Part shown: positions 10,296 through 20,249 of the stretch, piece after piece
Layout of the letters: every line of letters begins with the position of its first letter
Numbering within the stretch: position 1 is the stretch's first letter
Assembly (NCBI GenBank): GCA_019918135.1
Contig: WBZZ01002032.1
Location: 212,501 to 276,500 of the forward strand
DNA: 64,000 bases
Source: Paulinella micropora
Lineage: Eukaryota; Cercozoa; Imbricatea; Euglyphida; Paulinellidae
Direction of reading: 5' to 3'
Made by a program: the position numbers and the translations under genes
The notes under the pieces: model-generated
The model's database searches: none
Told to the model about the DNA's origin: nothing
What the model saw: the letters and a program-made list of their open reading frames with translations, nothing else

Positions 10296-10915
10296 CGACG
10301 CATCGATACTAAATGTTTCGTGGACCCGCTGTCCAGATAGATTGACTTCCTGTCGACTCCATCTCCCCCATCGACGGCCATCATGCCTGCAGGTTCATCA
10401 TCCATTGGCGTGTTCGGCGGCTTCCTCTCCTCCACGGCCACAGTAGTTTCCAATTCGTTCCCATTCTCGCCATCATAGGCTTCCATCGCAGCTTCCCCAA
10501 CCGTGATGGTCGTTTGCATCTCGTTCCATGCCCCGACCACCCTCCCTGCCGACGCATGCGTTGCTTCCGTTCTCTCTTGCAGCTGTCGTACAACCCCCAC
10601 CGGACCCGTCTGGTCCTCTTCCCCTCGATCGGATAGTAGTCGTCCACCCGTCGACTTCTTCTCTTCATCCCCAATTGCGTACGGTGGAGGAAATTGCCGC
10701 GCTCTTTCTCGAAGGATCATCTTCTCGTTGCCGTTTCCAGCTAACTCCAAAGCCTGCATGAGCGCTTCCCAACTCACGTCTATCAATTCCATTACTTCCT
10801 CAGTCGGTCGCATCCTTAGCTCCCGGTTGTACCTTGACATCAATGCCGACTTGCCAGTGCTTGGTCCTTCGTGAAAGAAGCGAAGCATCCTTTTGTATGC
10901 CATGTCCGCCCGCAT
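10289..10915 (-). pseudogene. Copia-2 linker and aspartic protease start
   Basis: A 208-codon open frame. The first about 185 residues are a polar linker without recognised domains. The end carries the retroviral-type protease active site in IYLDSGSTKHLV (Asp-Ser-Gly). A frameshift a few codons later moves the rest of protease into the 10295 frame (which begins MLRDKEDERLD). Protease would cut the polyprotein. The frameshift is likely decay, because the corresponding region of other copia elements is one frame. Confidence 0.8.
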
Positions 10916-10966
10916 TACGGCTATCGTCGATGCATGTTCACCAAACCCCCGTCCTGGTGCTGACGC

Positions 10967-11460
10967 CTAATTATCCAACACCGCCTTCCATGTCGACTTG
11001 ATTCCATCCGTCTGAGTTAGCTTGCAGAAGACCTTGTGAGTTTGCCAGTCTTGCGCTTGACACCATCGGCCACAGTAATAAGCCATCTTGCAGTGGCCAT
11101 ACTTCTTCGTCGCTGCCATTGCACAGAACTCGCATTCTCTTGGGACCCGCTTCAATATCGCCTCCGGGGTGTCCAGTCCCACTTCCCTTTCGAGCACTTT
11201 TACATAGTTTCCCAGTCGTCCGGTACCACTCGGAAGTTGTAATACCATTTCCAGTAACACAGTTCACTCAGACATGCATTGTTAAAGCATGCCCAGAAAT
11301 CCGCCACATTGACCTTTCCGTTGCTCGTGTCGCCCGGTATTTCTTTTTCCTCCTCGCCCATGTAGATGACGGGGTTGGTTGTCGCCATGAACGCAAACGC
11401 TCTCCGTTTCTCCGTGACCTTGACCAGGTCCCCCGTCCGCAGCCAGCGCCCAGTAAGCAT
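10967..11460 (-). pseudogene. Copia-2 MYND-type zinc-finger module
   Basis: Two overlapping frames make up one module. 11460-11200 encodes ADFWACFNNACLSELCYW, then YYNFRVVPDDW. 11260-10967 continues with a MYND finger: CEFC, then CKMAYYCGRWCQAQDW, then HKVFC. The Cys/His spacing and the CQ..DW..H...C end fit the MYND family, which binds proline-rich partner peptides in cellular proteins. It lies between the gag zinc knuckle and the protease. Copia-3 carries a diverged version with the same preceding FW...YW...F..P..W pattern, so the domain is an old part of these elements and not a chance insertion. A frameshift near 11210 separates the two halves. Confidence 0.75.
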
Positions 11461-12610
11461 CCAACGTCCTCGGAACCTCCATGTTGTTCGATGTCACTGC
11501 AAGGCACGATACGCCCTGCACCCCTCCGTTGGCTTTCTTCTTGCCAGCTTTCTCGCCCGGCTTCCCATTGTTCTGGGCCACATTTCCGTTTCCGCCTTGC
11601 CTTTGGCTCGCGTTTTGCTTCTGGCCTCCCTCCGAAGGCAGCTTCTTCCTGTACCGATCCTTGAGCGTCGGACATCTTCTGCCTTGGTGGTCGTGACCAG
11701 GGATTCTGCACTTAATGGTGCATGTGAAGTACTTGTGTGGATTTCCACAGTTGTAGCATTCAAGCTTCCTCCCTTCCTTGTTCGGGACCTGATTAGTCCT
11801 TTGCTGCTGTGCCGCAATCATTGCAGTGCCTATTGTCCTTTCCTCCTTTGAAATCACTTCATTCGCAATAACTCTCCTCTCAAAGAGTTGCCTGAAGTCT
11901 TCCCATGTAGCCGAAGGCGCAGCTACTTGAGCGTCCAGAAAAGACCTCCACATATTTCTGTGCTCGCATTTCTCGAGTGCCGTCTTGATAAATTGCATAC
12001 GTAGCGTAGCACTGATCGGTTCCCCGTGAGCTTCTAGGAAGTGACAATGTGACTCAAAGTCACTCAGTTGAGCACGTAGATCCTCTTTACAATTAAATCT
12101 CCATGCACACACCATGTTGTTGCGTTGTTGCTTTTGATATGCATCATTTCCCGGGTACCGTTAACGAAGCATCCTTAATAACTCCTCCGGTTGAAGTTGC
12201 TCTTCCCGTACCAGATGCAGTACAATAAGCTCAGACGCAGCATCGTATTCCAGTCCCTTGTATATCCACATAAAAATCTGAGCCCTTCTGGCCAGAACTC
12301 TTCGTCGTTGAACCGGAGTCAGGTCGTGCTTTTGATCCTGCTGCTTGTTGCCAGCATCTCCACGCCTTTGTCGTGCCACAGCTTCCTTAGCTTCCTTGGC
12401 CTCGGCTCGTAGCTCCGCTTCAACATCGATTCGCCATTGAAGCACCTCAGGTAACGGCCTCACGTATTCCCAACACTCGATGGACGCGAGGTCCGCCCGA
12501 ATTTGTGCATACCAGTCATCCCAGCTCCGTCCAGACACTCCGTCCTTGAACGTAGGCGTCTTTTCTTGAAGAATAGCGGTCGCAGCGTCTTTCAGCGCAG
12601 AAGAGGACAT
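11282..12610 (-). pseudogene. Copia-2 gag
   Basis: The ATG is at 12610 and the TAA at 12161-12163 breaks the frame. The same frame reopens and runs to about 11282. The N-terminal part (SWDDWYAQIRADLASIECW) and the middle (FESHCHFLEAHGEPISATLR) are typical of copia gag capsid regions. A zinc knuckle, CYNCGNPHKYFTC, followed by a second Cys/His cluster (CRIPGHDHQGRRC), would bind RNA. A Gly/Asn/Gln/Lys-rich stretch follows. The final about 45 codons appear shifted relative to the MYND module. Gag would form the particle. The breakpoint of the large duplication is inside this gene at 12,463. Confidence 0.85.
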
Positions 12611-12614
12611 AACC

Positions 12615-12909
12615 CTTTATATTAATACTTGAGTCGGAACGGTGTTCAGTACCGGAGCACTTAATGACTTGCTTAATTTGGCAAATCTGAAATACTTTAC
12701 TAAGACATAGTTTGAGGTACAAATTGGCGCGTACCGAAGACGCGTGTCCTGACCTGACACCTAAAATTGCTACATTCAGTCATAATGAAATTAATCAAGG
12801 TCAATTGACTAGTGTCAGTCCTATCATTAGTTCTCTAGTCCTCAATTGTCAAGTCACACTGCCTATCGAATTACAATTACCAATTCTATTTCTACAAAAG
12901 AAGTTGGCA
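12615..12909 (-). promoter_or_regulatory. Candidate LTR/leader of Copia-2
   Basis: About 300 non-coding bases between the Copia-2 gag ATG and the Copia-3 RNase H end. On the minus strand it could start TGCCAACTTC, the same bases that follow the polypurine tract at the other end of Copia-2. A TATAAAG lies just before the gag ATG. The rest does not match the 3' side of the element and no primer-binding site is evident, so LTR identity is weak. Confidence 0.35.
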
Positions 12910-14861
12910 TAAAGGTACGGTGATCTGGTCGGTGAAGGTGCGATGGGCTGGCGCGGGCAGAGCTTTGGTAAACACGTCTGCTCTGTTTTCCGTGGTTTTT
13001 ACGTAGCGGGGCGTCAGCCGGCCTTCACGTACGACTTCCACTATGTAATGGTGGCGCAAATCAAGATGACGGGTGCGGGGGCTTCCCATTCTGTTGGAAG
13101 ATGAAATAATCGCTCCTCGGTTGTCGGCTAACAACGGGTCAGCAAGGTGATCGGGGCCCGTAGCTCAGATAGCAGAAGGTGCTGTAGGGCGATAGCGGTA
13201 CGTGCGGTGTTGGACATCGCCATCGTTTCAGAGATCTGAGTTGAAGTTGCAACCGTCGTCTGACGTTTGCTTTCCCAATGAACCGGGCCTGTGAGTTCAT
13301 GTAACTCGCCGGTGCGCGAACGTTTAGTAAATCGGCAGCTACCCAGTGTTGCGTCGGACCAATGCGAGGGTCGGAGTCTGGACGGCTCCACGTTGTAGGG
13401 AAAGAACATGCCACGTTCGCCTTCTCGTAGGTAGCGGTAAATGCGGGCGTATAAGCTGTATGCAACGTCCGGCTCGCGGTGTGCGTAGATGGACATGTTG
13501 TTGGTCGCAAAAGAGATGTCGGGCCGGGTTTGCGTAGCTAACCAATAGCATTCGCCGATCAGGGTCGGTAGGGACCATTTCCGCAGGAAAGCGTCTGCAG
13601 CTGCTCCAGCCGGGTCTTGAACTGTTGCCGGAGTCGGTACAGGGTTGGATTGCGCGAAGCCGTGATCATCCAGAAGGCTGCGCGTGTAGGCACGTTGGTG
13701 CACGAGAAGGCCGGTGGGAGTACGTTTGAATTGTATCCCACAAAACACTCTAGCCTTTTCGTGAGTTGTGAATACAAGCTGTTCCTTTGTAAGGCCTTTG
13801 CAGAGGCTAGCTACCTGTGAATGGTGCTTGTAAAAGGTAAGAACGTCATCCGTTCTCACTAATAGGATCCAGGGTAAAGAGGATGGGTCCTTAGTGAAAA
13901 TCGGAGGGCAGTTCTTATCTTTACATTGCAAAAAGAACAGACATGCATCAATGGTGGATTGTGTGTATCCTAGCTTACGTAACTTACGTGCTACTTTGTC
14001 ATGCCATCTATGACCTGCTTGTGGGGAACCGTACACTTGCAATATGTCATCCTTCGGCTTTTCGGGGTCTCGAAAGTCCTCGAAATCGTCGTGTGGGATG
14101 GCATATACTATATCTATCATATCTGCCTGACTGTATGCCTGTGTGAAGTCTATGACATCAAAATCAAAGCCTAAGGCAGCTGTGAGAGATAAGATGGTAA
14201 GTAAGACCATGTGGGAACACACGGGGGCTGACTTATCGTATGGGGATTAATGGCTGAAAGCACTCATGAGATTTCCAAACATCACAAGCCTACTCTTGAA
14301 CTTCTGGCTCCCAGTTGCTTCGTCTATCTTGACAGCATCAACGAATCCAGTATGGATTGGTTTGATGTTGTCTCGATAAGCGTTAGCCCTGGGAACCCAA
14401 CGAAAACAACCTGCCTTGAAGAGACCCTGTATTTCTTTTTTGCGTGCCGCAACTACATCAGGGTGTAAGCGGATTTCTTTCTGAGATATGCGTAACGTGC
14501 ATGTAAAGAAACAGAGGGGTTCGTCATATGCGGTGTCTTGTATGTCGGCTATCACTGCCTCACTGACCTCAAGGTTGCATGCCACATCGACATCTATGAG
14601 AGAATCTATCTGACTATCTTCAGCTAAGCTAACATGATGGGTGGAGTGAGATGCTGGGGTTTGCTTTCTCTCTCTCGGGGATGCGATGATGTTGGCTGAT
14701 GAAATGCTACTGTTGATGTCGCGTGGGGCGATTGAACCGTTAGCAGATGATGAGCTGGGTGGGGCAAGACCGAGTCTGTGACTTGCATTTGACCGGTTGC
14801 CAGCAAAGCTGGTTGCGAAACGCAAAAAACGACGGACGTTAGGACCAACTGAACCTCGCAA
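12892..14861 (-). pseudogene. Copia-3 reverse transcriptase and RNase H
   Basis: Read from 14861 down. RT begins with a polar linker and fingers (FKAGCFRWVPRANAY, SRLVMFGNLM). One TAA (14247-14249) is followed in the same frame by IDFTQAYSQADMIDIVYAIP, which holds the first catalytic Asp, and VYGSPQAGHRWH. The YxDD box reads RTDD (13845-13856). The substrate-strand region (GLLVHQRAYTRSLLDDHGF) and RNase H (HWSDATLGSCR, HWESKRQTTVATST) follow. A frameshift at about 13130 leads to LADNRGAIISSSNRMG ... NRADVFTKALPAP and the stop in the 47-bp repeat. A few residues normally before YGSPQAG are missing compared with Copia-4. The stop and shift are also in copy B, so they predate the duplication. 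Confidence 0.88.
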
Positions 14862-15038
14862 ATTGAGCTGAGAAGACGAGGGGGGTCGTCTTTGCCTGAG
14901 GATTGTTTGGAGTTCTTCGAGCTGTGCGGGTTGTGGGGTGGTTGGGGCGCAGGTATCGGTTCGTCGTCAAGGGGCTGGTACCAGTTATCTACGTCGTCGT
15001 CGTCGTCATTGAGCTGAAAGCTTGAATGACCGGAGTCG

Positions 15039-15697
15039 TTACCCCAGTTTTACAACAACCTTTTGGTCGACTGCTGTGACCGCTTCTTTGGGAAGGGGAT
15101 TGGGTTGTGGAATGGGAGGGTTGTCGAATTCCCATGGACGCGCCAATACGTTCGCTGTTTGCCCTCGTTCCCATTTGTCGAACTTGACATTGCGGGCTTC
15201 AACGATTTTTGCTTTTCCTTTTACAAAAACCCGGTAAAGGCGGCGAAAAATGTTGAAGCCAGTCAATGAACCAGGTTGTGCCATGGGTCTGTTCAAACCT
15301 TTCTGGAAGCGAACGAATGCTAAACAACCGACTGGACGCAAAAAATCCAAAGGGAATTTCTTTTTGAGGGTGACCTCATAGGGAGATTTCCTTTGAATTT
15401 TCCGGATGATAGTGGGGTGATCATGCTGATGGCGTGCTCGGCTTTTTCGCATTCTTCCCACAAATTGTTGGGGAATTTCGCATCGAGCATGATTGCGTTA
15501 GCTCGCTTAGTGCCTGTTTGAAAATCGCGTTCAGCAATGCAATTAAGACGAGGCTCACCCGGTGGGATGTGTTTCATAATAATTCCATTGTTGTTGCAAT
15601 GTTCAACAAGGGCAGTTGAGATAAACGCACCATCTAGCCTGACTTGCTTAATCTTCACGCCGGTCTGTCGTTCAAAGAAGGCAAACACCTTGACCAC
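15039..15697 (-). pseudogene. Copia-3 integrase core and C-terminus
   Basis: Two overlapping frames. 15697-15320 has the second half of the DDE core: the Asp region VRLDGAFISTALVEH, then IPPGEPRLNCIAERDF with the Glu, then LWEECEKAEHAISM. 15461-15039 has the C-terminal part (KSPYEVTLKKKFPLDFLRPV, VGCLAFVRF, IVEARNVKFDKW), shifted by one frame. The first half of the core and the zinc-binding region are missing from this strand because they lie inverted at 15700-16083. The integrase cannot be produced as it stands. Confidence 0.85.
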
Positions 15698-15699
15698 CC

Positions 15700-16083
15700 A
15701 TGGGAGGTAAAGTTGTCAATTTCAGTGTCAACAGAAAAACAACAAAGGCACCACTCACAGCAATAGAGGCACATAGGCTCAGTGGCCATGGCATGGCAAA
15801 GTCCATGAAGCAAGTAGGTGCTGCACTAGGCAGAACTATTAAGGATCCCCTTTGGGAACAGAAACTTGCTCACCTTTGTCATGCATGCAACATGAGCACT
15901 CCTCGCAAACTTCCTTTCTTCACAGACCATGAACACTTTGACGAACAATTTCGTGCTTTTGAAGCAGTTTGCATGGATTTCAAGGGTCCCAAGTATACAG
16001 TATCGTTGCAAGGCAACTTCTATATACTTTTGATCCTTGAGACCAAAAGCAAAGTCTCCTTCAAAATTTGTCTTCCTTCATGG
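15700..16083 (+). pseudogene. Inverted piece of Copia-3 integrase
   Basis: Copia-3 lies on the minus strand, but this 384-bp piece reads on the plus strand. It carries the integrase zinc-binding region (EAHRLSGH ... HLCHACNMSTPRK), the first core Asp (AVCMDFKGPKY) and NFYILLILETKSK. Protease ends just beyond its right edge and the rest of integrase starts just beyond its left edge. Both edges lie in a CATG palindrome (15699-15702 and 16079-16082). Turning the piece round would place it in frame with both neighbours, so it is a local inversion and not a separate element. The same inversion is in copy B (50594-50977). Confidence 0.9.
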
Positions 16084-16629
16084 AAGGACCTCAACGTCTG
16101 TGTTGTTGTTTGATGATGGGAAGAATCGTCTGTTGGGGTCAAGTGGTGTGTCAGTTCTTGTGTCTGATCTATACAGCAAGTTGGGCATCATGCTTCCTCT
16201 AATCTTAATCAAGCTCGGGTCTATGTTGATTGCGTGGTGCAGAACTATTGCTTGATTGTTTTGGAAGATTGTTGCGTATCCATGCTTGTTGTCTAGGATT
16301 CCTGGTGAGACCAGTGAATAAGGCGTGCTGTCGGCTATGAGAGAGTCAGGGAGGAGAAAGCTGGTTGCTGAACCTTCTCCCTGTACTGTCTCCCAGTGGT
16401 ATGTTGCCTTTTTACTGATCTGAATTGTTTCCGGAGAAATTCCGGACAAGTGTGCAGTGGGTCCGGTGGTCACGTGACCAATCATCGATTTTGGGTGGAC
16501 GATTGTTCTGTTTGTACCAGAGTCAAAAACAGTGTGAATGGTCGGTGCAGAGCCGAGCAGACATGGACTGTTGTTGACTGTTGGTGCAGGGTTGACCACT
16601 GACTGTTGCAACGGGTCAATGGAGACCAT
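16078..16629 (-). pseudogene. Copia-3 aspartic protease
   Basis: A 183-codon open frame. The active site is TVFDSGTNRTIVHPKSM (Asp-Ser-Gly). It is followed by a strand-rich middle (GISPETIQISKKATYHWE) and the copia-typical SPGILDNKHGYATIFQN. The end (NNNTDVEVLP) stops at the inversion edge. It is preceded by the end of the MYND-containing region in a shifted frame. It would process the polyprotein. The open reading is complete for a copia protease, but no intact upstream gag-pol frame remains to deliver it. Confidence 0.85.
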
Positions 16630-16722
16630 CGTGAATGGCTTGATCTGGCGGTAAGGATCCTGTCTGAGACGCTCATTGAGGTCTATGTTCCTTGTATGAC
16701 GATCCTATTTCCTTTGACTGGA

Positions 16723-17855
16723 TCATAGGTTGGAAATCCAGCCAAGCGCCGGAACATTGCGCGGATGGCTTCTCCCTCTATGGACAACGGCCGTTTCGCA
16801 GCTATTCGCAGAGATTGTTCCCCTGTGGGAATAATTTCGTAACGCATTAAGCGTTGATAGGCGAATAAAGCGAAGCGGTAATTGACTGCCTATCCCGCAA
16901 CTAGGCAATACATCTTTTGCTGTTTGTGTCTTTAGGTGACTCAGAGCGTTCGCTGGCGTCCGCGCAAACTGGCAGAATCGGTAATGTGCTGCCCAATCAT
17001 TCTTTTGACAAGAAAGATTGCAGCACTTTACCCATTGACAGCCACTGCAGCTAGACAGTTTATGATCGTGTTTGTGCTGTCTGTCGCAGTGTTCACAGAA
17101 GGTTGGGGGGCGAGGTGGAGATGAAGGTAAGCCAATAGGTATCATGCCATTATCGTGATATAGCACGCATTCATTGCAAATATTTGGCTTGCTTTGCCAA
17201 CCAGCGGGTAAGATGTTGAAACGTAACCGGTATGACCAGTAGTCCATTTCAATAAGCTTAGCATGGTTGAATGCAAAGTGAACATCGCCGGCCCAAAAAG
17301 CAGGTGCATCAGGAAAAACAGGATGGGAGTCTGATGTTTCAAGTAACACTTCGGATGAGCGAAGTGTTGCTGGAAGTTCCTTTCCACATCTTGTTTTGGT
17401 CTGTGCCAGGGGTCGCCTGGTATGGGTTTTCCTGAGCGGTTGAGTGGTGTGATCATCTCCTCTGTGAGCCACTCAAGTTTGGGTTTTAAACTTATAAGCT
17501 TTCCGTTGGGATACTACGGATCTTCCCTTGGAAAGCAATAGGATTTCGTTGCATCGACTCTCCACATTGGAGGCCAGTGGAGAGGTGGCACTGGATAACC
17601 TTGTGGTTCCCCAAATTGCCTATAGAGCTTTTGAATATAAACGAAAACGTTTAACTTCGTTTGGAAGTCGTTTTCGTCCAATTGTTGAGCTCTAGTTAGG
17701 CTTTCCCATGGTGTGTCCGCAGGTCTATTACCCGGAGTGATGATGAAATCTTGATGCGGATTTACGACGCCGAAGGCCCGTGGAAGCGGGTCTTCGCCTT
17801 CGTAAAGCGGATCAAATTCAGTGGGTGCATAAAGCCACTGGGTTCGGACGTAGTG
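16723..17855 (-). pseudogene. Copia-3 N-terminal region with MYND finger
   Basis: An open frame runs from about 17855 (no ATG seen) through RTQWLYAPTEFDPLYEG and CFPREDP to a TAG at about 17511-17513 in copy A; copy B has Trp there. A frameshift near 17390 leads into 17472-16723. That stretch encodes FWAGDVHFAFNHAKLIEMDY, RLRFNILPAGW, then a MYND-type finger: FCEHC, CSGCQWVKCCNLSCQKNDW, then HYRFCQF. The arrangement matches the Copia-2 module. No classical copia gag capsid or knuckle was found here, so this region may have replaced gag or be fused to it. A further frameshift near 16880 moves the end (RLMRYEIIPTGEQSLRIAA) out of frame. Confidence 0.7.
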
Positions 17856-18795
17856 CTAGGGGGTCTATGCAATGTATTAATAAATCCGGTAGGTTAGTTG
17901 ACAGAGGCCGGGGTGCGGTTGACTTTATTAACATTATAGTGATTAACATGTTAACCGGCCATTCCTATCGGACATTCACGTTGAGTGAGTGACATTTATT
18001 CTATGTGTCTTATAACGCACACCGCCACACAGTTCATGATCACGTATTTGTGTAATACATTCCACTGTAATGCGGCCCTTGACTTCGTATCGATGGTTTG
18101 ATTCATGACTTTTGTTGTCATTCATCAAACGACGGATATAGAGTCCGGGGGGGGGGGGGCATTATACCACTATATGGATATATACACACGATAGGACTCA
18201 ATATGTTTCATAGTTGCCGCATCTGCCAACATATTTGCCACATGTTTTGATACAGTTATTAAATAATGCTAAGTATTGCCTATTTTACATACCTGGGATT
18301 ATCCGAGTAGCGGAAAACAGTTCAACCGATATTTGCGGTCTTTGTCAGGACTTCTTATCTGACTGGCATTTATCTGACTGGCATCCTTTACGCTGCTCTA
18401 TGCTTTGATCATATACACCATACAATTCAACCACCTCAATATTTGGTTGTGTCACTGTTATCGTAAACATACTAACTTACATATTTCGGTGTTTGTATTA
18501 TTCCTGGTTTTCATTGCTACGTTCCAGACGTATTGTTCTTATACGGCTCATCATATAATACACTGACTACTCTATTCCGGTTTCATAAGTGATATTGTTT
18601 TATTATTACCTTTATCACAACTTCATACACCAGGTTGTGTACAAGACAAGTTGTTTACAGAAACGACTATGATACGGAATCCAGTCTTTCGGTGTCATTA
18701 AAGCTTTTATTGTAAGCGACAGAAGTGTCTGTCCTATTCATAGTTATCTACGGAAATAACTTGAAGTGATCGGTACGATGTCTGATCCTGGGGGA
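17856..18795. other. Non-coding stretch between Copia-3 and Copia-4
   Basis: About 940 bp of AT-rich sequence with a G12 run at 18149-18160 and no credible ORF. It lies where the 5' LTR of Copia-3 and the 3' LTR of Copia-4 would be expected, but I could not match any LTR pair. Confidence 0.5.
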
Positions 18796-19790
18796 CTATT
18801 GGGTTGAAGTTGAGAGGGTGTCCTGTCGGCGTCCTCCCCAAAGAATGGTGCCGGTGATTTCGTGTACTTCTCCGTTCCTTGAACGTCGGGCGAACCGGCA
18901 GCGTGCATAATCCGAGTCGTAGTAGGTTAGCAATTGCAGTTGCTTGAGAGGTACGTTGGTTGGGTAAAATAAGCAGCGCTCCTCGCGCAAGTGACGGTAG
19001 ATGCGCGACGTGAGGGCGTAAGCAATATCGGGTGCACGGCTGGCGTACACGGCCAAGTTGTTAACTGCCATTTGAATGTGCGGTTGAGTTTTCGTGGCGA
19101 GCCAGAGAAGTTCACCGGTCAGTTGGGGTAGGCTCCATTGCCGCAACGGGGAGCTAGCCGGTGCCGGCGAAGGTTCCTGAATCATCAAAGGGGTAGGGGC
19201 AAAGTTTGCGTGGGCAAATCCGCGGTCTTGCAGTAGACCCTGATGTTGGTACGTTGATGAATAAGGAGTCCGTTGGGGAAGCGGCGGAACTGGCGACCAC
19301 AGAAAACCTTTACGTCGTCCATGTCTTTGAACCGGAATTGCGCCTCGCTTAATCGGAGGCAAAGCTCCTTGTGCTGCGAAAGGAAAAAGCAGAAGACGAG
19401 CATGTCGTCTGTCTTAAGCAGCAGGATCCACGGGAGAGACATGGGGTTACGGATAAACAACGGAGGGAAGTTTGTACTATCATTAAGCAAAAAGAAGACG
19501 TCGACGTTGGTTTGCTTGTAGCCAAGGTTGCGAAGAGCAGATGCAAGGTGATCAAACCAACGTCGGCCAGCTTGCGGAGAGCCGTATAGCGCCTTCATTA
19601 CGCGCCATACTTGGTTCGGCTTCGAAGGGTGCCTGAATTGAGGAGGGGGAATTGCAAATACAACGTCGATCATATCGGCGTGTGTGTATGCTTGTGAAAA
19701 GTCGATTTGTTTAATCAGACAATTCAAAGCCACCATGACGGAAGAACATAAGTAGCGTGAAGTTCTGTGCAACAGGCGAGGACAATTCAT
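18796..19790 (-). pseudogene. Copia-4: RT and RNase H fragment
   Basis: Related to Copia-3 but clearly diverged. 19790-19185 encodes RT from IDFSQAYTHADMIDVVFAIP (first catalytic Asp) through KALYGSPQAGRRW to a box reading KTDD (19404-19415) and FPNGLLIHQRT. A frameshift leads into 19362-18796: GFAHANFAPTPLM, then RNase H YYDSDYARCRFARRSRNG and GRRQDTLSTSTQ, where it ends. Integrase, protease, gag and the last part of RNase H are absent. It is a truncated, non-functional copy. Confidence 0.88.
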
Positions 19791-20240
19791 CGATAAAACC
19801 CGTATTGAAACGAATAAACTTAAGTTTGAACTTAGTGACCGAAAAACGAATTGCGATTCAGAGACGTGTCACGGAGATGAATCCGGTAACACTGATAACC
19901 TACTAATCAATTGACGGAGTGTTCGTGAGAACAATAATTCAGGCAGATTGATTATCGGTGAGTATTTAAACCCTTCGGCACTACCACCAATATGAACGAA
20001 ACTTTACTGAATATACAATCAACGCTATCGACGTGACACGTCACTATTATTAGATTATGGTCGACATATTAATGGATGACTGTTAACTGACTTTCTAGAA
20101 ATAATTCCTACTTCATTGATTATCCATAAATAGTAAAACGGTAATCGTAGTTAATGAAAGGTAAGTACTGTCGGACCATTCTAATATTAGTAAAATGGAA
20201 AAACGTTAATATCTAATTACAAAATGAAAGCAGATACAAC

Positions 20241-20249
20241 GCTCCCCCT
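20241..20249 (-). promoter_or_regulatory. Polypurine tract
   Basis: Minus strand AGGGGGAGC, identical to the tract of Copia-2. The element it served is not identified. Confidence 0.5.

Larger units (their letters stand above)
6781..12914 (-). mobile_element. Copia-2: nearly full-length decayed Ty1/copia element
   Basis: Read on the minus strand the order is gag, zinc knuckle, MYND module, aspartic protease, integrase, RT, RNase H, polypurine tract. Protease-integrase-RT-RNase H is the diagnostic copia order. At least two in-frame stops and three or more frameshifts break it. A 47-bp repeat is shared by its two ends, but full matching LTRs are not visible. Its gag contains the left breakpoint of the 34.9-kb duplication (12,463). 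Confidence 0.85.

Noticed and set aside
15434-15619. Short plus-strand ORFs within Copia-3
   Set aside because: Antisense shadows of integrase, unlike 15700-16083 which carries real integrase motifs.
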